A DNA stretch of 11,916 nucleotides. It comes from Pseudomonadota bacterium. GTDB taxonomy: Bacteria; Pseudomonadota; Gammaproteobacteria; Steroidobacterales; Steroidobacteraceae. Both the position numbers and the translations under genes were made by a program. This document shows, piece after piece, positions 1 to 6,859 of the stretch; the stretch's first letter is position 1, and every line of letters begins with the position of its first letter. The notes under the pieces were generated by a model. That model ran no database searches. It worked only from the letters and a program-made list of their open reading frames with translations, and had not been told where the DNA came from. The stretch covers positions 1 to 11,916 of the forward strand of contig JAJXZV010000104.1 in NCBI GenBank assembly GCA_021779875.1, read 5' to 3'.

Positions 1-1492
1 CGAGCCGGAGCGCTCGAGCCCGTACAGCGCCTCGAACCGGCACTTCCTCAACGTGCTGTACATCTGCGTGCCGGCGGTCGCCGAGTTCGACGCCTGCGCG
101 GCGGCGCGCGGGCGCGTGGCCGAGCCAGGGTTCGCGCGCGCGCTGGCGGATTGCCGCGCGAACCCGCTGGTCGACTATCGGACGGTCGCGGCCCTGAAAT
201 TCGAGATCCTGAGGCTGCTGTTCGAGGAGTTCCGGGTGCGGCAGCTCGCGCTCGACACGGAGCGTGCGCGCCGCTTCCACGCGTTCGTCGCGCAGGGAGG
301 GGAGGATCTGCAGCTGCACGCCTGTTTCGAGGCGCTGGACGCACGGGCCGCCGCGGCGCCCGGCGGCGCCGCGGGCTGGATGAACTGGCCGCCCGAATAT
401 CGCGATCCGCGCGGCGCGGCGGTCCGGGGCTTCCGCGAGGCGCACGGGCGCGAGGTGCAGTTCCATCTGTACCTGCAGTGGCTCGCGCACGAGCAGCTCG
501 TCGAGGCGCAGACCACGGCCCGGGTGCTCGGCATGCCGATCGGCCTGTACGGCGACTATGCGGTGGGCGCCAACGCGTCGGGGTCCGAGACCTGGATCGA
601 TCAGGCGGGCTACCGTCGGGGCGCCGAGATCGGCGCGCCGCCGGACGCGCTCGCCCTCAAAGGGCAGGGCTGGGGCATCCCGCCCCCGGATCCGGTGGTC
701 ATGGAGTCGCAGCACCTGCAGGGCTTCGTGCGCCTGATCCGGGACAACATGCGCTACTACGGTGCGCTGCGCCTCGATCACGTCATGTCGCTGTTCCGGC
801 TGTGGTGGGTTCCGGCGGGCGCGTCGCCCGCCGAGGGCGCCTACGTGCACTATCCCCTGTATCCGCTGCTCACGGTGCTGGCCCTCGAGAGCTGGCGCCG
901 GGATTGCCTGGTGGTCGGGGAGGATCTCGGGGTCGTACCCGACGAGATGCGCCGCGCGATGCACGACTTCGGCGTCTACCACTACAAGGTCATGCTCTTC
1001 GAGAAGCAGGACGGGCGGTTCCGGCGCCCCGAGGAGTACGCGCGCCGCGCACTCGCCACGGTGACCACGCACGACATGCCGACCCTGCGCAGCTTCTGGG
1101 AGGGGCGCGACATCGAGCTGCGCCGCTCGCTCGACCTGTATCCGAGCGCCGGCGCCGCGCTCGAGGTCGAGCGCGAGCGCCGGCACGACCGGCAGGCGCT
1201 GCTCGACGCGCTGCGCGGCCAGGGACTCGCCCCGGCGAGCCCCGCGACCCCCGACGAGCCGTTCACGCCGCAGCTCGCCGAGGCGCTGCACGCCTACCTC
1301 GCGCGCTCGGGTTCCGTGCTGGCCGCCGTGCAGATCGAGGACCTGCTCGGCATGGTCGATCCGGTCAACGTGCCGGGGACGGACCGCGAATACCCGAACT
1401 GGCGCCGCAAGCTCGACGCCGACCTCGAGGATCTGCGCGATCGGCCCGGGCTCGCCTCGTCCTTCGCGACGCTCGATCGGGAGCGCCGCTAG
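1..1492 (+). CDS. malQ: 4-alpha-glucanotransferase (amylomaltase), 5'-truncated by window edge
   Basis: GH77 disproportionating enzyme: it transfers alpha-1,4-glucan segments between maltodextrins and releases glucose, in the cytoplasm. The reading frame is already open at base 2, so the N-terminus lies outside the window; 496 residues are visible. Near the left edge SPYSASNRHFLN matches the family's SPY...LN acceptor-site motif. The catalytic triad is complete: nucleophile Asp in RLDHVMSLFRLWW (codon 776-778), acid/base Glu in VVGEDLGVVP (codon 920-922) and the third Asp in TTHDMPT (codon 1073-1075). GQGWGIPPPDP is the usual GQNWGLPP-type loop. About 490 residues follow the SPY motif, which fits the long E. 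coli-type MalQ (about 690 aa), so some 150-200 residues are probably missing. It stops at TAG 1490-1492, overlapping the stop of the convergent transporter gene. Identification is very secure; the true start cannot be seen. Confidence 0.95.
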   Translation, partial: EPERSSPYSASNRHFLNVLYICVPAVAEFDACAAARGRVAEPGFARALADCRANPLVDYRTVAALKFEILRLLFEEFRVRQLALDTERARRFHAFVAQGGEDLQLHACFEALDARAAAAPGGAAGWMNWPPEYRDPRGAAVRGFREAHGREVQFHLYLQWLAHEQLVEAQTTARVLGMPIGLYGDYAVGANASGSETWIDQAGYRRGAEIGAPPDALALKGQGWGIPPPDPVVMESQHLQGFVRLIRDNMRYYGALRLDHVMSLFRLWWVPAGASPAEGAYVHYPLYPLLTVLALESWRRDCLVVGEDLGVVPDEMRRAMHDFGVYHYKVMLFEKQDGRFRRPEEYARRALATVTTHDMPTLRSFWEGRDIELRRSLDLYPSAGAALEVERERRHDRQALLDALRGQGLAPASPATPDEPFTPQLAEALHAYLARSGSVLAAVQIEDLLGMVDPVNVPGTDREYPNWRRKLDADLEDLRDRPGLASSFATLDRERR

Positions 1493-2745
1493 GCGTCCTG
1501 GGCGCCGGCCTGGGCCCTGGCGGCCCAGACCCAGAGCAGTCCGCAGGCCACGACCGCGAGCGGCACGATGCGCACCGCCTGCGCGAGCGACGAGGCGTCG
1601 GAGACCGCGCCGATCAGGTACGGCGAGATCGCGTCCCCGAGCAGGTGGATGGCGAACACCTCGAGCGCGACGGCCGAGGCGCGCTGGGTCGGCAGCACCA
1701 GGTTCACGATGGCCGCGTTGATCGGCCCGGTGGACAGGAACATCAGCAGCTGCGCGATCACCATCGAAATCAGATAGCCGGACGGCGAGACGGTGGTCAA
1801 CGCGGCCCAGACGAAGGGGACGGCGAGCAAGGTGGCCGCCGCCGACACCCACAGGTAGGCCTGGCGCGAGTGGCGCATGCAGTGATCGCCGAGCCAGCCG
1901 CCGACGAACGTGCCCGCGAATCCCGTCACCACCACGATGGCGCCGAAGCTCACGGTCGCCTGGTCGCGGGGGATGCCCCGCACCCGCTCCAGGAACGCCG
2001 GCATCCAATAGGCGAGGCCGCCCATCGCGAAGGTGTACGCGGCGTACCCGAGCACGGTGAGCCGGTAGGGGCGGTTGCGCAGCAGCTGCCCGTAGGTGGC
2101 GAGCGCGGCGGCGCGCGGCGCGGGCGCGGGCTCGGGTTCGGGAGGGTCGTCCTGGGCGCCGCGCGGCGGGTCGCGCAGGCCGAGACAGAGCAGGGCGAGC
2201 GCGAGCCCGGGAGCGCCGGCGACGAAGAAGGCCGCGCGCCACCCGAAGCGCGCGTCGACCAGTCCGCCCACCACGTAGCCCAGCGCCGAGCCCACGGGAA
2301 TGGCGCAGAAGAAGATGGCCATGATGCGGCCGCGCAGCCGCATCGGGAAGTAGTCGGACAGCAGGCTCGGGGCGATCGTGCCGTAGGCCGCCTCGCCCAC
2401 GCCCACCGACGCGCGCGCCGCAAGCAGGCCGGCGAAACTGCCGGCGAACCCCGACAGCGCCGTCGCGACGCTCCAGCAGCCGACTCCCAGGGCGATCAGC
2501 CGCGGGCGCGCCGACCGGTCTCCCAGCGCCCCGAACAGCGGCGCCGAGAGCGTGTAGACGATCAGGAAGCCCGACATCAACGCCCCGAGCTCGGCGTCGG
2601 TGAGCGCGAGCTCGGAACGCTTCAAGCTCTCGACCAGCGCCGAGACGACGTACCGGTCCAGGTAATTGAACAGATTGATGAAGGACAGGATCGCGAGCCC
2701 CCCGTACGCGGAGGCGATCAAGGGCTTTTGCGGGAGGGCGGCCAT
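1489..2745 (-). CDS. Spinster-like MFS transporter
   Basis: Predicted 418-aa, 12-helix inner-membrane transporter of the major facilitator superfamily. TM1 carries NLFNYLDRYVV, typical of Spinster (Spns) proteins. Motif A is FGALGDRSARPR (about residues 71-82). The signature GVGEAAYGTIAPSLLSDYF (about 115-133), followed by AIPVGSALGY, closely resembles eukaryotic SPNS and bacterial Spns-like proteins. A Pro/Glu/Ala-rich cytoplasmic linker (about 194-215) joins the two six-helix halves. I chose ATG 2743-2745 because it places a normal short N-terminus before TM1; the in-frame TTG at 2847 would add 34 Arg-rich residues that overlap the divergent promoter region. The Shine-Dalgarno is weak. Substrate is unknown: eukaryotic SPNS proteins move lysolipids or sphingosine-1-phosphate, but bacterial members are mostly uncharacterised. 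Sugar-metabolism neighbours might suggest a sugar or organic-anion substrate, but nothing in the sequence proves it. Confidence 0.88.
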   Translation of the reverse strand: MAALPQKPLIASAYGGLAILSFINLFNYLDRYVVSALVESLKRSELALTDAELGALMSGFLIVYTLSAPLFGALGDRSARPRLIALGVGCWSVATALSGFAGSFAGLLAARASVGVGEAAYGTIAPSLLSDYFPMRLRGRIMAIFFCAIPVGSALGYVVGGLVDARFGWRAAFFVAGAPGLALALLCLGLRDPPRGAQDDPPEPEPAPAPRAAALATYGQLLRNRPYRLTVLGYAAYTFAMGGLAYWMPAFLERVRGIPRDQATVSFGAIVVVTGFAGTFVGGWLGDHCMRHSRQAYLWVSAAATLLAVPFVWAALTTVSPSGYLISMVIAQLLMFLSTGPINAAIVNLVLPTQRASAVALEVFAIHLLGDAISPYLIGAVSDASSLAQAVRIVPLAVVACGLLWVWAARAQAGAQDA

Positions 2746-2755
2746 GCGCCGCCGT

Positions 2756-2761
2756 ATTTTA
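2756..2761 (-). promoter_or_regulatory. Candidate -10 element (TAAAAT) for the Spinster-like transporter
   Basis: On the minus strand TAAAAT lies 10 bases upstream of the chosen ATG (2745), one of few AT-rich patches in the 104-bp divergent intergenic region. No convincing -35 is seen at 16-18 bp. If used, transcription would start only a few bases before the ATG, giving a nearly leaderless mRNA, consistent with the poor Shine-Dalgarno. Low confidence. Confidence 0.3.
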
Positions 2762-2805
2762 GCCCGTGTCGGACGGCGCCGATACCGCGCTCCGGCGGCG
2801 CGCCC

Positions 2806-2811
2806 TATACT
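2806..2811 (+). promoter_or_regulatory. Candidate -10 element (TATACT) for the gndA-type gene
   Basis: TATACT matches the sigma-70 -10 consensus at five of six positions and stands out in GC-rich DNA. A start about 6-7 bases downstream would give a leader of roughly 30 nt before ATG 2850. The bases at the -35 position (around 2782-2789) do not resemble TTGACA, so an activator or another weak contact may be needed. Confidence 0.4.
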
Positions 2812-2849
2812 CACCGGCCATTTCCCTTCCGAAGCGGCGGTCGACAACC

Positions 2850-3755
2850 ATGCAAATCGCGATGATCGGTCTCGGCAAGATGGGCGCCAACATGGCGCAG
2901 CGGCTGCTGCGCGGCGGCCACGAGGTGGTGGGCTTCGATCCGTCCGAGACGGCGCGCCGCTCGCACGAGCAGCACGGCGGCGTCACCGCGGACTCCCTGG
3001 AGGCGTTGATCGCCCGCCTGCGCGCGCCGCGCGCGCTGTGGGTGATGGTGCCGGCCGGCGAGATCACGGACGCCACCATCGGCGCGCTCGGGGCCGCGCT
3101 CGCACCCGGCGACGTCGTGGTGGACGGCGGCAATTCGAATTATCGCGACACCCAGCGCCGCGCCGCCCAGCTCGCGGCCCGGCACATCCAGTTCGTCGAC
3201 TGCGGCACCAGCGGCGGCGTGTGGGGCCTCGCCGAGGGCTACAGCCTGATGATCGGCGGCGACGTCACGGCGGTCGAGCGGCTGCGGCCGGTGTTCGAGA
3301 CGCTGGCGCCCGCCGCCGAGCGCGGCTGGGGCCGGGTGGGTCCGGTCGGCTCGGGCCACTACACCAAGATGATCCACAACGGCATCGAGTACGGCCTGAT
3401 GCAGGCCTACGCGGAGGGTTTCTCGATCCTGCAGCACAAACGGGAATTCGATCTCGACCTGCACCAGGTCGCCGAGATCTGGCGGCACGGCAGCGTCGTG
3501 CGATCCTGGCTGCTCGACCTGACCAGCGACGCGCTCGGCCGAAATCCCACCCTGGCGGGCATCGCGCCCTACGTGGCCGATTCCGGCGAGGGGCGCTGGA
3601 CGGTCGCCGAGGCCATCGAGCTCGGCGTCCCGGCGTTCGTGATCAGCGCCTCGCTCCTGGAGCGGCTGCGCTCGCGCGACGCCGACTCGTTCTCCGACAA
3701 GCTGCTGGCCGCGATGCGCAATCAGTTCGGCGGCCACGCCGTGAAGCAGGAGTGA
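2850..3755 (+). CDS. gndA: 6-phosphogluconate dehydrogenase, short NAD-type (GndA/YqeC-like)
   Basis: Oxidative decarboxylation of 6-phosphogluconate to ribulose-5-phosphate, in the cytoplasm. At 301 aa it belongs to the short family (about 300 aa), not the 470-aa classical Gnd. The Rossmann motif GLGKMG is at residues 7-12. Asp30 (VVGFD) at the end of beta-2 is the position where an acidic residue normally selects NAD over NADP, so NAD use is inferred. DGGNSNYRD (92-100), GTSGGVWG (119-126) and HYTKMIHNGIEYG (170-182) supply substrate contacts and the catalytic Lys173, Asn177 and Glu180; GEGRWT (246-251) is also conserved. I chose ATG 2850 because it begins directly at MQIAMIGLG; upstream in-frame codons add 28 non-conserved residues over the likely promoter. 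It is transcribed alone, divergent from the Spinster-like gene and convergent with the zwf-pgm string, with which it works as the next enzyme after Zwf. Confidence 0.93.
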   Translation: MQIAMIGLGKMGANMAQRLLRGGHEVVGFDPSETARRSHEQHGGVTADSLEALIARLRAPRALWVMVPAGEITDATIGALGAALAPGDVVVDGGNSNYRDTQRRAAQLAARHIQFVDCGTSGGVWGLAEGYSLMIGGDVTAVERLRPVFETLAPAAERGWGRVGPVGSGHYTKMIHNGIEYGLMQAYAEGFSILQHKREFDLDLHQVAEIWRHGSVVRSWLLDLTSDALGRNPTLAGIAPYVADSGEGRWTVAEAIELGVPAFVISASLLERLRSRDADSFSDKLLAAMRNQFGGHAVKQE

Positions 3756-3757
3756 CC

Positions 3758-3784
3758 GGCGGCGCGCGAGGCGTGCGCGCCGTC
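3758..3784. terminator. GC-rich inverted repeat between convergent genes, candidate bidirectional terminator
   Basis: GGCGCGC and GCGCGCC flank a 7-base loop; a C:G pair extends the stem to 8 bp (3760-3782), and a G:U plus a G:C pair could extend it to 3758-3784. It fills almost all of the 27-bp gap between the gndA-type stop (3755) and the exporter stop (3785-3783). There is no T-run on either side, so intrinsic termination is uncertain; it may instead protect mRNA 3' ends. Confidence 0.5.
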
Positions 3785-5210
3785 ACCCGGCCTGCATGCC
3801 CTCGCGGTGCCGGCTGACCGCGGCGCCGTCCGTCGCCGTGAGCCCTCCGAACACGGTGGTCGAGGCCACGGTGATCGCCCCCAGGGTGATCAGCGCCAGG
3901 TGCAGGCCGTGGGTCATCTGCGGCGGCCCGGCGTGCCCCCGGTCGGGAATGTAGAGCGAGGCGACCAGGGAGGCGAAGGCGACGGCGAAGCTCACCGCCA
4001 TCTGCTGCACGGTGCTCGCGATCGTGCTCGCGCCGCTCGCCTCCTCGGGGGTCACGTCGGCGAAGGCCAGCGTGTTCATGCTGGTGTACTGGAGCGATGC
4101 CAGGAAGCCCAGGACGAACGCCATCACCACGATGACCCACGGCGCCGTGGCCGCATCGACGGTCGCGAAACTCGTAATCATAGCGCCCAGCGCGATCGTG
4201 TTGACGATGAGCACGCGCCGGTAGCCGAACCTCGCCAGGATGTGCGGCATCGTGAGCTTCAGGCTCATGGCCGCCACCGCCTGCGGCAGGATCAGCAGAC
4301 CCGATTGCAGCGGCGTATAGCCCAGGCCGACTTGATAGAGCAGCGGCAGCAGGAACGGGATGCCGCCCATGCCGAGGCGCGTGCACAGATTGCCCGCGAT
4401 CGAGACGCGGAAGCTGCGGATCCGCAGGAGCATCAGGCGCAGCAGCGGATGCGCGATGCGCGTGGAGTTCACGCCGTAGGCCGCGAGCAGCGCCGCGGCC
4501 AGCGCCAAGAGGGCGGCGATCTCGCGGCCGGTGAGGGCGTGCTCGCCGAACACCTCGAAGAGCAGCGAGAGCAGGCAGACGCCCGAGCCGAACAGCACCA
4601 GTCCCAGAATATCCAGCGGTTGCCGGTCGAGCGCCCGGTAATTCGGCATGTGCCGGCTCACCATGTACAGGCCGAACAGCCCGATCGGGACGTTCACGAA
4701 GAAGATGACGCTCCAGTGGAAGTAGTGGATGATGAATCCGCCCGCGAGCGGCCCCACCATCGGGCCGATCAGCCCCGGCATCGCCACGAAGCTCATGGCG
4801 CGCACCAGCTCGGATTTGGCGAAACTGCGCACGATGGTGAGCCGCCCCACGGGCAGCATCATCGCCCCGCCGCAGCCCTGCAGGATGCGGCAGGCGACCA
4901 GCAGGTGAATCTCGCGGCTGATGCCGCACAGGAGCGATCCCAACGTGAACACGGCGATCGCCGTGCCGAACACCCGCCGCGTTCCGAAGCGGTTGGCCAT
5001 CCAGCCGCTGACGGGGATGAACAGCGCCAGGCTCAGCGTGTAGCTCGCCAGCACGGATTTCATGCTGAGCGGCTGGACGCCGAGCGCCTCGGCCACGGCC
5101 GGCACGGCCGTGTTGAGGATGGTGGTGTCGAGGGACTCCATGAAGAAGGCCACCGCCACCAGCCAGGGCAGCAGCGTCTTCGCGGCGGCGCTCGGTGCGT
5201 TCGGACTCAC
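3783..5210 (-). CDS. DHA2-family MFS exporter, MdtD (YegB)-like
   Basis: Predicted 475-aa, 14-helix inner-membrane proton-coupled drug or metabolite exporter of the EmrB/QacA (DHA2) group. ESLDTTILNTAVPAVA (25-40) in TM1, motif A GWMANRFGTRRVF (69-81), QGCGGAMMLPVGRL (111-124) and the antiporter motif C GPMVGPLAGG (149-158) are all present. The stretch from MESLDTT through PVGRLT resembles E. coli MdtD/HsrA. The start is GTG 5208-5210: it overlaps the pgm stop as GTGA and yields a normal N-terminus before TM1; the next Met lies inside TM1. Open reading frame continues upstream into pgm but has no family similarity there. As last gene of the operon it is probably coupled to pgm translation. 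Substrate unknown; location after sugar-phosphate enzymes hints at export of a sugar-derived or stress metabolite, an inference only. Confidence 0.9.
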   Translation of the reverse strand: MSPNAPSAAAKTLLPWLVAVAFFMESLDTTILNTAVPAVAEALGVQPLSMKSVLASYTLSLALFIPVSGWMANRFGTRRVFGTAIAVFTLGSLLCGISREIHLLVACRILQGCGGAMMLPVGRLTIVRSFAKSELVRAMSFVAMPGLIGPMVGPLAGGFIIHYFHWSVIFFVNVPIGLFGLYMVSRHMPNYRALDRQPLDILGLVLFGSGVCLLSLLFEVFGEHALTGREIAALLALAAALLAAYGVNSTRIAHPLLRLMLLRIRSFRVSIAGNLCTRLGMGGIPFLLPLLYQVGLGYTPLQSGLLILPQAVAAMSLKLTMPHILARFGYRRVLIVNTIALGAMITSFATVDAATAPWVIVVMAFVLGFLASLQYTSMNTLAFADVTPEEASGASTIASTVQQMAVSFAVAFASLVASLYIPDRGHAGPPQMTHGLHLALITLGAITVASTTVFGGLTATDGAAVSRHREGMQAG

Positions 5211-6859
5211 TCCGAGTCCAGCGCGGCGTCGACGGTGGCCTGGGCCTCGCTCAGGATCAGCCGCAGGTGATCCTCGCCGATGAAGCTCTCGGCGTAGATC
5301 TTGTAGATGTCCTCGGTGCCCGAGGGCCGGGCGGCGAACCAGCCGCTGCGCGCGAGCACCTTGACCCCGCCGATGGGCGCGTCGTTGCCCGGCGCGTGGG
5401 TCAGGACCTGCAGGATGGGCTCGCCGGCGAGCTCGGTGCCGCGGATCCGGCTGCGATCCAGCCCGGCGAGCCGGCGCTTCTGCTCGGGCGTGGCGCGCGC
5501 ATCCATCCGGTCCGCGAACGGCTCGCCGAGCTCGCGCGCGAGCCGGCGGTAGGCCTCGCCCGGATCGGCGCCGGTGCGCGCCGTGATCTCGGCCGAGAGC
5601 AGCGCCGGCACGATGCCATCCTTGTCGGTGCTCCAGGCGCCGCCGTCGAAGCGGTTGAACGACGCGCCGGCGCTCTCCTCGCCGCCGAAGGCGAGCCGGC
5701 CCTCGAGCAGTCCGGTCACGAACCACTTGAAGCCGACCGGCGTCTCGTACAGCGGCCGTCCGAGGCGCGCACACACCCGGTCGATCATCGAGCTGCTGAC
5801 CACGGTCTTGCCGACGCCCGCCCGCGGTCCCCAGCCGGGGCGGTGGCGGAACAGGTAGTCGATCGCGACCGACAGGTAGTGATTCGGCGGCAGCAGGCCC
5901 GCGCCGGGGCACACGATGCCGTGCCGGTCGTGATCGGTGTCGCAGGCGAAGGCGACGTCGAACCGATCCTTCATGGCGAGCAGGCGCCGCATCGCGTGGC
6001 TCGAGGAGGGGTCCATGCGGATCTTGCCGTCCCAGTCCAGGGTCAGGAACCGGAACGTGGGGTCGACCTCCTCGTTGACCACGGTCAGATCGAGCCGGTA
6101 CCGCTCGGCGATCCGCCCCCAGTAGTGCACGCCCGCGCCGCCCAGCGGATCGACCCCCATGCGAATCCCGGATTCGCGGATCAGGTCGAGGTCGAGCACG
6201 TTGGGCAGGTCGCGCACGTAGGCGCCGATGAAATCGTGCAGGTGGGTCGTGGCGGCGCGGCGCGATTCGGCGGCGCCCACGCGCCTCACCGCCGCGAGCC
6301 CGGACCCCAGCAGTTCGTTGGCGCGCGCCTCGATCCAGGTGGTCACCCGCGTGTCCGCCGGGCCGCCGTTCGAGGGGTTGTACTTGAAGCCGCCGCCATC
6401 GGGCGGGTTGTGCGACGGCGTGATCACGATGCCGTCGGCGAGCCCCGACGCGCGGCCGCGATTGTGGCAGAGGATCGCGTGCGAGATCGCCGGCGTCGGC
6501 GTGTACTCGCCGTGCGCCGCGATCATCGTGTCGACGCCGTTGCCGGCGAGCACCTCGAGGGCGGTGGCGAACGCCGGCTCGGACAGCGCGTGCGGGTCGA
6601 AGCCCAGGAACAGCGGCCCGTCGATGCCGTTCTGGCGGCGAAAATCGCAGATTGCCTGGCTGATCGCGAGGACGTGGCCCTCGTTGAAGCTCGCCTCCAG
6701 GGAGGAGCCGCGATGTCCGGAGGTGCCGAACGCGACGCGCTGCGCCGCGACCGACGGGTCCGGCCGCTCGCAGAAGTAGGCGGTGACCAACCGGGGCACG
6801 TTCACGAGGTCCGCGGCCGCGGCCGGCTGGCCGGCCCGGGGATCGAGCCGGGCGCTCAT
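5207..6859 (-). CDS. pgm: Phosphoglucomutase, alpha-D-glucose phosphate-specific
   Basis: Interconverts glucose-1-phosphate and glucose-6-phosphate, linking glycogen/maltodextrin breakdown and sugar-nucleotide synthesis to Zwf. At 550 aa it matches E. coli Pgm (546 aa) and is full length. AFGTSGHRG (43-51) is the N-terminal substrate loop. The active-site loop TPSHNPPDGGGFKYNP (147-162) contains phosphoserine Ser149. The metal-binding loop CDTDHDRHG (306-314) gives Asp307, Asp309 and Asp311. GGEESAGAS (392-400) is the sugar-binding loop and RPSGTEDIYKIYAE (511-524) the phosphate-binding loop. The start is ATG 6857-6859, which overlaps the tal TGA as ATGA; there is no strong Shine-Dalgarno, so reinitiation after tal is likely. 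Its own TGA (5209-5207) overlaps the GTG of the exporter. All catalytic residues are intact; assignment is secure. Confidence 0.97.
   Translation of the reverse strand: MSARLDPRAGQPAAAADLVNVPRLVTAYFCERPDPSVAAQRVAFGTSGHRGSSLEASFNEGHVLAISQAICDFRRQNGIDGPLFLGFDPHALSEPAFATALEVLAGNGVDTMIAAHGEYTPTPAISHAILCHNRGRASGLADGIVITPSHNPPDGGGFKYNPSNGGPADTRVTTWIEARANELLGSGLAAVRRVGAAESRRAATTHLHDFIGAYVRDLPNVLDLDLIRESGIRMGVDPLGGAGVHYWGRIAERYRLDLTVVNEEVDPTFRFLTLDWDGKIRMDPSSSHAMRRLLAMKDRFDVAFACDTDHDRHGIVCPGAGLLPPNHYLSVAIDYLFRHRPGWGPRAGVGKTVVSSSMIDRVCARLGRPLYETPVGFKWFVTGLLEGRLAFGGEESAGASFNRFDGGAWSTDKDGIVPALLSAEITARTGADPGEAYRRLARELGEPFADRMDARATPEQKRRLAGLDRSRIRGTELAGEPILQVLTHAPGNDAPIGGVKVLARSGWFAARPSGTEDIYKIYAESFIGEDHLRLILSEAQATVDAALDSE

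Noticed and set aside
151..2865. A 904-codon open frame on the + strand running through malQ (other frame) and antisense to the Spinster-like gene
   Set aside because: Its translation is Arg/Ala/Gly-rich low-complexity sequence with no family motifs; in about 70% GC DNA stop codons are rare in shadow frames. Both strands it covers hold well-supported genes.
3807..5270. A 487-codon + strand frame antisense to the MdtD-like exporter
   Set aside because: His/Gln/Arg/Glu-rich translation typical of the antisense of hydrophobic membrane-protein codons; no plausible start signals or motifs.
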